Part shown: positions 9,564 to 16,807 of the stretch, in pieces
Position numbering within the stretch: the first letter of the stretch is position 1
Layout: each line of letters begins with the position of its first letter
Source: Burkholderiaceae bacterium
Lineage (GTDB): Bacteria; Pseudomonadota; Gammaproteobacteria; Burkholderiales; Burkholderiaceae
Assembly (NCBI GenBank): GCA_947462685.1
Contig: CANHPL010000010.1
Coordinates: 1 to 58,369, forward strand
Direction: 5' to 3'
DNA length: 58,369 nucleotides
Notes under the pieces: generated by a model
What the model saw: the letters and a program-made list of their open reading frames with translations, nothing else
Database searches by the model: none
What the model was told of the DNA's origin: nothing
Translations under genes and position numbers: made by a program

Positions 9564-12536
9564 ATGAATCTGACACGTAAATCTAGTAGCCGCGTTGCAT
9601 CTTCGCAGCATTTTGTGCAACATTTATCCAGAGGCTTGGAAAATATCATTCCAACGATGGATCGTCGCTCTTTCTTAAAAAGATCTGGTCTTGGCGTTGG
9701 CGTTGGGATTGCTGGCTCACAATTAACATTAGTTAAAAAAGCTGATGCGATGGGCTCTAAACCGGGTCCAGGCGGGGAAAAAGGGATTGTTGTCAAACGC
9801 ACTGTATGTTCCCATTGTTCCGTAGGTTGTGCGGTCGATGCAGTGGTAGAAAATGGTGTTTGGACAAGACAAGAGGCAGTCTTTGATTCACCAATTAATT
9901 TAGGTGCGCATTGCGCTAAAGGTGCAGCTCTTCGTGAGCATGGTCATGGTGAGCACCGTTTGAAATATCCAATGAAGTTAGTTGATGGCAAGTACAAGCG
10001 CATCTCATGGGAAACAGCACTTGAAGAGATTACTGCCAAGATGAAGCAACTTAAGACTGATAATGGCCCTGACTCATTATTCTTTATCGGTTCATCGAAG
10101 CATAACAATGAGCAAGCTTATTTACTTCGTAAATTTGTATCGTTCTTTGGTACCAACAATACCGATCACCAAGCACGTATTTGTCATTCCACCACGGTGG
10201 CCGGAGTAGCAAATACCTGGGGCTATGGTGCTATGACCAATAGTTACAATGATATGCAAAATGCTAAAGCTGCTTTGTATATTGGCTCTAATGCTGCTGA
10301 AGCCCATCCAGTTTCCATGTTGCACTTGCTGCACGCTAAAGAGAGCGGTTGTAAGGTGATTGTGGTTGACCCGCGCTACACCAGAACAGCAGCAAAGTCC
10401 GATCAATATGTTCGAATTCGGTCCGGTAGCGACATACCTTTTTTATATGGTGTTCTTTATCACATCTTCAAAAATGGTTGGGAAGATAAAGACTATTTGA
10501 AGGCCCGTGTTCACGGTATGGATCAAATCAAAAAAGAAGCTTTAGAACAATGGGATCCAAAATCAGTAGAAGAGGCATGTGGCGTTCCTGAAGCGCAAGT
10601 CTATCAAGTTGCTGAAACGATGGCTAAAAATCGCCCGTCGACACTTGTGTGGTGTATGGGGCAAACTCAACATACGACTGGCAATGCAATAGTTCGAATG
10701 TCTTGCCTTGTGCAACTGGCATTAGGTAATGTTGGAAAGTCAGGTGGCGGCACGAATATTTTCCGAGGTCACGACAATGTACAAGGGGCAACTGACGTTG
10801 GCCCTAATCCAGATTCTTTACCAGGCTATTACGGTTTATCAGCGGGTTCATGGAAACATTTCGCAAAGGTCTGGGATGTTGACTATGACTGGATTAAGGC
10901 TCAATACTCACCTGGTATGATGGAAAAGTCTGGTACGACGGTTTCACGTTGGGTAGATGCAGTTCTTGAAAAGAATGAGCTAATTGATCAACCTAGCAAT
11001 GTCAAAGGTTTGTTCTTCTGGGGTCACGCACCGAATTCGCAGACCCGTGGTGTTGATATGCAACGAGCGATGGATGCATTGGAGCTCTTAGTGGTAGTGG
11101 ATCCTTATCCTAGTGCTACAGCTGGTATGGCAGCGATGACGATTGAAGGATCTACCCCAGTTGCCAATCGCCAAGTATATTTGCTGCCTGCAGCCACACA
11201 ATTTGAGACATCTGGCTCATGTACAGCTTCCAACCGTTCGCTTCAATGGCGTGAAAAAGTTATTAATCCGCTCTTTGAGTCAGTGCCTGACCATGTGTTG
11301 ATGCATGCATTTGCTGATCGTCTTGGGTTTGGTGCTGAGCTATCTAAAAACTATAAGATGATGGATTCTAAATTTGCTGGTAAAGATTGGAAAGAGCCAC
11401 AAATTGAATCGATCCTTACAGAAATCAATCGTTCTTGCTGGACCATTGGATATACAGGTCAAACGCCTGACCGTTTAAAAGCGCATATGCGTAATATGCA
11501 CCTATTTGATCCTAAGACATTGAAGTCAAAGGGCGGAGTGGATAAAGAAACAGGTTATGACACAACTGGCGATTATTTTGGATTGCCATGGCCGTGTTGG
11601 GGAACTGCAGAACTCAAACATCCTGGATCTCCAAATCTGTATGACACAAGTAAAACGGTGATGGATGGCGGCGGCAATTTCCGCGCCAACTTTGGTGTGG
11701 AAAAAGATGGTGTCAGTTTGTTGGCTGAAGATGGGTCTTACTCAAAAAATGCCGACATCAAAACGGGTTACCCAGAGTTTGATCACATATTACTGAAGAA
11801 ACTCGGTTGGTGGTCAGATTTAACAGAAGCCGAGCAAAAAGCTGCTGAAGGTAAGAACTGGAAAACGGACTTATCCGGCGGTATTCAGCGTGTCGTGATT
11901 AAAGTGCATAATTGCCATCCATTTGGTAATGCAAAAGCTCGCGCAGTCGTTTGGAACTTCCCCGACCCAGTTCCAAAACATCGTGAGCCTCTATATGGAA
12001 CACGCCCAGATTTGACAGCAAAATATCCTGCACAAGCTGATAAAAAAGCGTTCTGGAGATTACCAACTTTGTATAAAACTGTGCAAGATAAGAATATTGC
12101 TGACAAGATTTATGAGAAGTTCCCAATCATTCTTACTTCAGGTCGTTTAGTCGAATATGAAGGTGGTGGTGAAGAAACTCGGTCGAATCCTTGGCTTGCT
12201 GAATTGCAGCAAGAAAACTTTGTTGAAATTAATCCAAAAGCAGCAGCTGATCGTGGGATTAAAAATAACGATTACGTTTGGGTGAAAAGTCCGACGGGGG
12301 CGAAGATCAAAGTACGAGCCCTTGTTACCAACCGAGTGGATGCTGAACATGCCTTTATTCCGTTCCACTTCTCAGGCTGGTATGAAGGAAAAGATATGTT
12401 GAAATACTATCCAGAAGGTGCTGCACCAGTTGTTCGTGGAGAACCCGTGAATAACGTGACGACCTATGGTTATGACTCGGTGACAATGATGCAAGAGTCG
12501 AAAACGACAGTATGTCAAATTGAAAAATTTGCCTAA
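9564..12536 (+). CDS. fdhA: formate dehydrogenase catalytic (alpha) subunit, Cys-type molybdo/tungstoenzyme
   Basis: Oxidises formate to CO2 at a bis-MGD Mo or W centre. Tat motif DRRSFLKRSG with Arg 34-35, so export to the periplasmic side is expected. A [4Fe-4S] motif (CSHCSVGC, then a distant Cys in GAHCAKG) follows at about residues 86-122. The metal ligand is Cys207 in ARICHSTTVAG, where FdnG/FdhF enzymes of E. coli carry selenocysteine; no in-frame UGA is used. The C-terminal molydopterin-dinucleotide domain starts near residue 850 (PIILTSGRLVEY). The 31 residues before the Tat motif are real in this type: AAGGAA sits upstream of the first ATG. Length 990. Downstream are beta and gamma subunits in order. 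Confidence 0.96.
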   Translation: MNLTRKSSSRVASSQHFVQHLSRGLENIIPTMDRRSFLKRSGLGVGVGIAGSQLTLVKKADAMGSKPGPGGEKGIVVKRTVCSHCSVGCAVDAVVENGVWTRQEAVFDSPINLGAHCAKGAALREHGHGEHRLKYPMKLVDGKYKRISWETALEEITAKMKQLKTDNGPDSLFFIGSSKHNNEQAYLLRKFVSFFGTNNTDHQARICHSTTVAGVANTWGYGAMTNSYNDMQNAKAALYIGSNAAEAHPVSMLHLLHAKESGCKVIVVDPRYTRTAAKSDQYVRIRSGSDIPFLYGVLYHIFKNGWEDKDYLKARVHGMDQIKKEALEQWDPKSVEEACGVPEAQVYQVAETMAKNRPSTLVWCMGQTQHTTGNAIVRMSCLVQLALGNVGKSGGGTNIFRGHDNVQGATDVGPNPDSLPGYYGLSAGSWKHFAKVWDVDYDWIKAQYSPGMMEKSGTTVSRWVDAVLEKNELIDQPSNVKGLFFWGHAPNSQTRGVDMQRAMDALELLVVVDPYPSATAGMAAMTIEGSTPVANRQVYLLPAATQFETSGSCTASNRSLQWREKVINPLFESVPDHVLMHAFADRLGFGAELSKNYKMMDSKFAGKDWKEPQIESILTEINRSCWTIGYTGQTPDRLKAHMRNMHLFDPKTLKSKGGVDKETGYDTTGDYFGLPWPCWGTAELKHPGSPNLYDTSKTVMDGGGNFRANFGVEKDGVSLLAEDGSYSKNADIKTGYPEFDHILLKKLGWWSDLTEAEQKAAEGKNWKTDLSGGIQRVVIKVHNCHPFGNAKARAVVWNFPDPVPKHREPLYGTRPDLTAKYPAQADKKAFWRLPTLYKTVQDKNIADKIYEKFPIILTSGRLVEYEGGGEETRSNPWLAELQQENFVEINPKAAADRGIKNNDYVWVKSPTGAKIKVRALVTNRVDAEHAFIPFHFSGWYEGKDMLKYYPEGAAPVVRGEPVNNVTTYGYDSVTMMQESKTTVCQIEKFA

Positions 12537-12564
12537 ACAAAGATAAAGAGCAGAGGAAAATATC

Positions 12565-13209
12565 ATGGCAAGAATGAAATTTATATGTGATGCAGAGCGT
12601 TGTATTGAATGCAATGGTTGTGTTACCGCCTGTAAAAATGAACATGAAGTACCTTGGGGCGTTAATCGTCGTCGTGTTGTAACAATCAACGACGGTGAAA
12701 TTGGTGCTGAAAAATCCATTTCTGTAGCCTGTATGCATTGCTCTGATGCACCTTGTATGGCAGTTTGTCCGGTTGATTGTTTTTATAAAACTGACGAAGG
12801 TGTTGTTTTACACAATAAAGATACCTGTATTGGTTGTGGATATTGCTCTTATGCTTGTCCTTTTGGAGCGCCTCAGTTCCCAAGCCAAGGTACCTTTGGT
12901 ATGCGCGGTAAGATGGATAAATGTACTTTCTGTGCCGGTGGTCCTGAGGAGCATGGTTCACAAGCTGAATTTGAGAAATATGGTCGTAACCGTTTAGCTG
13001 AAGGTAAGTTACCTGCTTGCGCTGAAATGTGTTCAACCAAGGCGCTATTAGCTGGTGATGGCGACGTGGTGGCAGATATTTTTAGAAATCGTGTAACGCA
13101 TCGCCAAAATAATGGTAAAGCAGCTGGGGGTGATGTATTTGGATGGGGTACTGCTTACGGTATGCCGAAGAAAGATGCCGCTTCTGCTACTACTGGAGCA
13201 AAATCATGA
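12565..13209 (+). CDS. fdhB: formate dehydrogenase beta (Fe-S) subunit
   Basis: The electron-transfer subunit between FdhA and the cytochrome b subunit. The 214 residues carry four cysteine groups for [4Fe-4S] clusters: CIECNGCVTACKNEH at about 13-27, CMHCSDAPCMAVCPVDC at about 57-73, CIGCGYCSYACPFGAP at about 90-105, and a split CTFC with C-x-E-M-C further on. It has no signal peptide of its own, so it would be co-exported with the Tat-bearing alpha subunit, as known for related complexes. GAGGAAA precedes the ATG. Its stop overlaps the start of the small lipoprotein gene (ATGA). Confidence 0.95.
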   Translation: MARMKFICDAERCIECNGCVTACKNEHEVPWGVNRRRVVTINDGEIGAEKSISVACMHCSDAPCMAVCPVDCFYKTDEGVVLHNKDTCIGCGYCSYACPFGAPQFPSQGTFGMRGKMDKCTFCAGGPEEHGSQAEFEKYGRNRLAEGKLPACAEMCSTKALLAGDGDVVADIFRNRVTHRQNNGKAAGGDVFGWGTAYGMPKKDAASATTGAKS

Positions 13210-13424
13210 AAATCATTTCCACGTTATTACTATCTTTATTTTTAGTGGCCTGTTCTGAAAAAGTTCAAAACCTTGGATCCAGAAAAAATGTAGATTTGCC
13301 ATCCTATATGGGTGCTAAAAATGATTATGTCGAGAAAAATTGGACTCCTGGCGACAAAACAAGCTGGGAAGCACAGTTGAAGTCTCGTGCAAAAGGGCAA
13401 GACGAATATACCCGCGTCGAGTAA
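13206..13424 (+). CDS. small lipoprotein of the formate dehydrogenase locus
   Basis: A 72-residue protein with a lipoprotein signal peptide: MKIISTLLLSLFLVAC, lipobox LVAC with Cys at residue 16. The mature part is about 57 polar residues with no recognised domain (RKNVDLPSYMGAKNDYVEKN and on). The frame is open upstream to 13143, but the ATG at 13206, which overlaps the fdhB stop as ATGA and is immediately followed by the signal peptide, is clearly the true start. Its place between beta and gamma subunits suggests a periplasmic accessory or subunit of the membrane-bound complex. Function unknown. Confidence 0.85.
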   Translation: MKIISTLLLSLFLVACSEKVQNLGSRKNVDLPSYMGAKNDYVEKNWTPGDKTSWEAQLKSRAKGQDEYTRVE

Positions 13425-13443
13425 TTTTCTAAAAGGATAAGGC

Positions 13444-14538
13444 ATGAATCATTTCAAACAACTACTTGCAAGTTTCACGGTGGTATTCGTTTGTTCAATG
13501 CTTGGTTTTGCCCATGCGCAAACGCCTGCCCCTAAAGTAGAATCCGCAAACATTATGGATGTAGAAAAAGGGTCTGATGCAAAGGCGCAGCGGGAACGTG
13601 AAGTAACACAACCAGCAAATAATTCTCCAGTTTGGCGTGCCGTGAATTCTGATCAAGCGCATTATGTGTCTATTCCCGATAAAGAAGCGGGTGTTCTGAT
13701 TCAAAAATCAGGTCAAGAATGGCGCTTGCTGCGTAATGGAGTCATTACTGTGTTTGGTGGATGGCTCATTGTTTTAGCAGCATCAGGCATTGCTCTGCTT
13801 TACTTTATGAAAGGTCCGATTAAGCTCAACCAAGCTCCAACTGGAAGAAAAATAGAACGTTTCACAGCTCTCGAGAGATTGGTTCATTGGACAATGGCTT
13901 ATAGTTTTGTGACCTTGGCTATTACAGGATTATTTATTTTATTTGGCAAGCACGTCTTAATGCCAATTATTGGACACACTGTACACGGCATCATTTTATT
14001 TATCTTCAAAAATGTTCACAACATCGTCGGACCGCTCTTTACCGTTTGTATCATTGTATTTTTTGTGATGTTAGTGAAAGATAATTTTCCACAAAAAGGC
14101 GATTGGGCTTGGCTCAAATCTGGTGGAGGTATTTTTGGCCACGTGGACGCCGCAAGGTTCAATGCAGGTGAGAAAATTTACTTTTGGTTGGGTATGACCA
14201 TTTTGGGGTCTATTGTTGCTGGTTCGGGATGGGTATTAGATATGATTGTTCCCGGCCTTGATTATTGGCGCGGCACGATGCAAATTGCCAACATTGTGCA
14301 TTTAATTAGCTCTTTACTCATTATGGTGTTTGTGATGGGTCACATCTATATTGGTACTATTGGCACTGAAGGCGCCATTGACGGTATGAAAACAGGTTAC
14401 TGTGATGAATCTTGGGCTCGTCAGCATCACGGTATTTGGTTAGACGATATTAATTCAGGAAAAATACCCGCTTCGCGTGAACCTGAGAATGCGCCCTTAA
14501 GTAATATTGCCAAGAAAATAGTTAGGACTACATCATGA
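13444..14538 (+). CDS. formate dehydrogenase gamma subunit, cytochrome b
   Basis: The membrane subunit that takes electrons from the beta subunit to the quinone pool. A signal peptide (cleavage near HAQ, residue 25) and a periplasmic stretch of about 70 residues precede a transmembrane helix at about 98-121. The FdnI-like core then has four more helices. Histidines that may bind heme b occur in RLVHWTMAYSF, GHTVHGIILF, NVHNIVG and MGHIYIGTIGTEGA. At 364 residues it is longer than E. coli FdnI because of the N-terminal extension, which is normal in this family. GGATAAGG precedes the ATG. It overlaps the next gene (ATGA). Confidence 0.93.
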   Translation: MNHFKQLLASFTVVFVCSMLGFAHAQTPAPKVESANIMDVEKGSDAKAQREREVTQPANNSPVWRAVNSDQAHYVSIPDKEAGVLIQKSGQEWRLLRNGVITVFGGWLIVLAASGIALLYFMKGPIKLNQAPTGRKIERFTALERLVHWTMAYSFVTLAITGLFILFGKHVLMPIIGHTVHGIILFIFKNVHNIVGPLFTVCIIVFFVMLVKDNFPQKGDWAWLKSGGGIFGHVDAARFNAGEKIYFWLGMTILGSIVAGSGWVLDMIVPGLDYWRGTMQIANIVHLISSLLIMVFVMGHIYIGTIGTEGAIDGMKTGYCDESWARQHHGIWLDDINSGKIPASREPENAPLSNIAKKIVRTTS

Positions 14539-14879
14539 GAAAAATAGCATATTTGACATCGACCGCTTTAGTTGCAATGAGCATATCATTTGTCAGCATA
14601 GCTAAACTACCAGATTTAACTCCTGAAGCAAAAGATGCTGCTGCGTTAGCCAAAGCGAAAGCTGCGCATGGCGATAAAAAAGCGGCATATTTACTTTGCA
14701 ATGCACAAAACAAAGTTGCAAAAACATATGCCGTGAAGGATAAAGTAGTCTCAACACCTGACTGTGTTGAACCAGGCGAATTCAAAGCTCCTGAAGTTGC
14801 TACTTCTACCGCGCCTGTTGCCAAGCCAGCTGAAGTAGCGAATGCAGCTGTTAAACCTGTAGAAGCCCCCAAAAAGTAA
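14535..14879 (+). CDS. small secreted Ala/Lys-rich protein at the end of the formate dehydrogenase operon
   Basis: A 114-residue protein with a signal peptide (MRKIAYLTSTALVAMSISFVSIA, about residues 1-23). The mature part has two cysteines (LLCNAQ, TPDCVEP) that could form a disulfide, and a C-terminal Ala/Pro/Val/Glu-rich tail (about residues 95-114). It overlaps the gamma subunit gene by 4 nt and is followed directly by a terminator, so it is the last gene of the transcription unit. No family is recognised; a periplasmic accessory role is inferred from position only. Confidence 0.8.
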   Translation: MRKIAYLTSTALVAMSISFVSIAKLPDLTPEAKDAAALAKAKAAHGDKKAAYLLCNAQNKVAKTYAVKDKVVSTPDCVEPGEFKAPEVATSTAPVAKPAEVANAAVKPVEAPKK

Positions 14880-14897
14880 TTCATTAAAAAATAAATC

Positions 14898-14930
14898 AGC
14901 CCTTTATGTTCCTCATAAAGGGCTTTCTTG
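14898..14930 (+). terminator. terminator of the formate dehydrogenase operon
   Basis: A perfect 11-bp inverted repeat, AGCCCTTTATG and CATAAAGGGCT with a TTCCT loop, followed by TTCTTGT. The T-run is interrupted, so termination may be partial. It separates the structural genes from fdhD, whose ATG comes only 18 nt later. Confidence 0.8.
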
Positions 14931-14943
14931 TATTATCACCCCA
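14931..14943 (+). promoter_or_regulatory. candidate -10 box for leaderless fdhD mRNA
   Basis: TATTAT at 14931-14936 ends 6 nt before the fdhD ATG, so transcription would start at or next to the A of ATG. There is no Shine-Dalgarno site, and the hairpin lies directly upstream. The -35 region is poor. Inference from sequence geometry only. Confidence 0.4.
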
Positions 14944-15776
14944 TGAACTCTTATCGCCCCCAGCTTTCAAATGAGGCTCTTCCACTAACTCATCAAATTC
15001 AGGTGATTGATGAAAAGGGGCGAGTCCAAGATATTGAAATTCCAGGTGAGCGCCCCTTAACCATTTACCTAGACAAAAAAGAATTGGTCACATTGATGAC
15101 CCTTGGAGGGGCGCCTGAAGCCCTAACATTAGGTTATTTAAGAAACCAACGTTTAGTTTCAGCCATTACGGATATACAAAGTATTCAGGTGGATTGGGAG
15201 ACCGACTCCGTAGCGGTAAAAACGAATATCTCGCCAGAGTCAGTAGCGCAGCGAACCGAGAAAAAAACTGTGACATCTGGATGTGGACAAGGGACGATGT
15301 TTGGCGACTTTATGAGTGAGATAGAGACACTTCAGTTAACGGAAAAGGTTTATTTATCTCAAGAACGTATTGAACAAGTGATTGACTGCATACGCACCCA
15401 CCCGTCCATTTATAAAAAAGCTGGATCTGTGCATGCCTGTGCTGTGTTTAAAAATAGCGAAGCTGGACTAGAGTTGATTTACTTTATTGAGGACGTGGGT
15501 CGTCACAATGCAGTAGATGCAATTTCAGGACTCATGTGGCTTGATCAAATTTCAGGTGAGCAGTTAATTTTTTATACAACTGGAAGATTGACCTCTGAGA
15601 TGGTCATTAAGGGCGGACAAATGGGCATTCCATTTTTACTTACTCGATCAGGAGTCACGCAAATGGGACTATCACTAGCAAAACAAATTAAAATGACCAT
15701 CATGGCGCGCTGTTCTGGAGAGCATTTTTTAGTGTATGAAGGTGCTCAAAGAATCCAATTCAGAACACCTAATTAA
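14943..15776 (+). CDS. fdhD: formate dehydrogenase accessory sulfurtransferase FdhD
   Basis: FdhD passes sulfur from a cysteine desulfurase to the Mo/W-bis-MGD cofactor, without which formate dehydrogenase is inactive. The 277-residue protein has the family core: GERPLTIYLD and TLMTLGGAPEALTLGYL near the start, the catalytic-loop region TSGCGQGTMFG, then HACAVF, EDVGRHNAVDAI and TGRLTSEMVIKG. Where E. coli FdhD has a CxxC pair, only one Cys is present (GCGQGT). A TTG at 14928 would extend the frame by 5 codons, but the ATG at 14943 is preferred. It lies after a terminator and probably has its own promoter. Confidence 0.95.
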   Translation: MNSYRPQLSNEALPLTHQIQVIDEKGRVQDIEIPGERPLTIYLDKKELVTLMTLGGAPEALTLGYLRNQRLVSAITDIQSIQVDWETDSVAVKTNISPESVAQRTEKKTVTSGCGQGTMFGDFMSEIETLQLTEKVYLSQERIEQVIDCIRTHPSIYKKAGSVHACAVFKNSEAGLELIYFIEDVGRHNAVDAISGLMWLDQISGEQLIFYTTGRLTSEMVIKGGQMGIPFLLTRSGVTQMGLSLAKQIKMTIMARCSGEHFLVYEGAQRIQFRTPN

Positions 15777-15828
15777 GCTATACCAGTATCATAATGAAAT
15801 TCCTACAACTTAAGTAAAGAACACCGAA

Positions 15829-16398
15829 ATGGCAATTAAATCAGATCGTTGGATAAGAAAAATGGGTGCCGAGCACGGCATGATTGAACCATTTGAGCCA
15901 GGACAAATTCGCACAAACGATGCGGGACAAAAAATTGTCAGTTATGGCACTTCTAGTTATGGCTATGATATTCGTTGTGCGCCCGAGTTTAAGATTTTTA
16001 CAAACATAAATAGCACCATTGTTGACCCGAAAAATTTTGATGAAAAATCTTTCGTTGATTTTCATGGGGAGGTTTGTATTATTCCCCCCAATTCATTTGC
16101 TTTAGCAAGAACTGTTGAGTATTTCCGGATCCCGAGAAATGTTTTGACTATTTGTGTGGGAAAAAGTACCTATGCAAGGTGCGGCATTATCGTGAACGTC
16201 ACCCCATTTGAGCCTGAGTGGGAAGGATATGTAACCTTGGAGTTTTCCAATACCACTCCATTACCAGCCAAAATCTATGCTGGTGAAGGCTGCGCACAGG
16301 TTTTGTTCTTTGAGAGTGATGAAGTTTGCGAGACCTCTTATAAAGATCGAAATGGCAAATATCAAGGGCAAGTCGGAGTTACATTACCGAAGACTTAA
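15829..16398 (+). CDS. dcd: dCTP deaminase
   Basis: Deaminates dCTP to dUTP, feeding dUMP and then thymidylate synthesis. The 189-residue trimeric beta-fold protein has [11 protein letters not shown] near residue 40, the conserved [10 protein letters not shown] (catalytic Arg region) and [14 protein letters not shown] with the general-base Glu in the final third, and the QVLFFES strand. Length is normal (about 190). No clear Shine-Dalgarno site. Its stop codon overlaps, on the opposite strand, the end of a decayed open frame. Confidence 0.96.
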   Translation: MAIKSDRWIRKMGAEHGMIEPFEPGQIRTNDAGQKIVSYGTSSYGYDIRCAPEFKIFTNINSTIVDPKNFDEKSFVDFHGEVCIIPPNSFALARTVEYFRIPRNVLTICVGKSTYARCGIIVNVTPFEPEWEGYVTLEFSNTTPLPAKIYAGEGCAQVLFFESDEVCETSYKDRNGKYQGQVGVTLPKT

Positions 16399-16603
16399 TT
16401 ACTTGTAAAGTAATTGACCGGTTCGTTTTGATAGGCCATTTTTCCTGCAGACTCATAAGCTAGAACAGGGGCAGAATAAGGTTCAGTTCACCGATTGACA
16501 TACCATCTTTATCATAAGGTGACGTATAGACAAACTGCATATTCCAACTAAATTCATGCTTTTTGGTGCTATGTAGTAAAAAATCAATAAAAACCACTTT
16601 TCC
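16395..16603 (-). pseudogene. possible decayed protein-coding remnant
   Basis: Reading the - strand from about 16603 downwards gives a protein-like stretch (VVFIDFLLHSTKKHEFSW, then NMQFVYTSPYDKDGMSIGEL). After a one-base frame change at about 16485 it continues as EPYSAPVLAYESAGKMAY and ends at a stop at 16395-16397, inside the dcd stop. Both halves have a natural amino-acid mix and many aromatic residues. No start codon or ribosome site is seen; the upstream side runs into the repeats at 16604-16696. I do not recognise the family. It may be the 3' end of a gene cut by an insertion, or chance. Confidence 0.3.
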
Positions 16604-16696
16604 GTAAGAAAAAGTGAGGAAATGTTTGAAAATGTATGAATTTGTTGAAGTATGTAAGAAAAAAGTGATTAAAAGTATCTATTTGTAAGAAAAAGT
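16604..16696 (+). repeat. three direct repeats GTAAGAAAAAGT
   Basis: Copies at 16604-16615, 16654-16666 (one extra A) and 16685-16696, spaced 50 and 31 nt apart. A second pair, AGCGGAC, follows at 16711-16717 and 16730-16736. The array lies in the 409-nt space between dcd and the decarboxylase gene. Repeated terminal motifs of this kind occur at ends of IS21-type elements, so a transposon-end remnant is possible; a regulator binding array is the alternative. Confidence 0.6.
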
Positions 16697-16745
16697 ACGA
16701 GAAGACCTAGAGCGGACCATCATTAGTGAAGCGGACAGTTTTTTA

Positions 16746-16766
16746 CAATTGAAAGAATTTCAGTTG
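16746..16766. promoter_or_regulatory. inverted repeat upstream of the decarboxylase gene, possible operator
   Basis: CAATTGAAA and TTTCAGTTG around GAA, one mismatch, about 40 nt before the decarboxylase ATG. Function is a guess; no regulator gene is adjacent. Confidence 0.3.
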
Positions 16767-16807
16767 ATAATTGGTTCAACTTAATAACCCTTTTTAAAAG
16801 GAAATCC

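Noticed and set aside
12355..12738. Antisense open frames over the fdhA/fdhB junction
   Set aside because: They lie opposite well-conserved coding sequence and have no ribosome site or domain; open by codon bias only.
13143..13205. Longer start for the small lipoprotein
   Set aside because: It would bury the lipoprotein signal peptide inside the protein.
14928..14942. TTG as fdhD start
   Set aside because: Would add five residues directly after the terminator; the ATG at 14943 fits the family better.
16604..16696. CRISPR array
   Set aside because: Only three short 12-nt repeats with unequal spacing, no leader and no cas genes.
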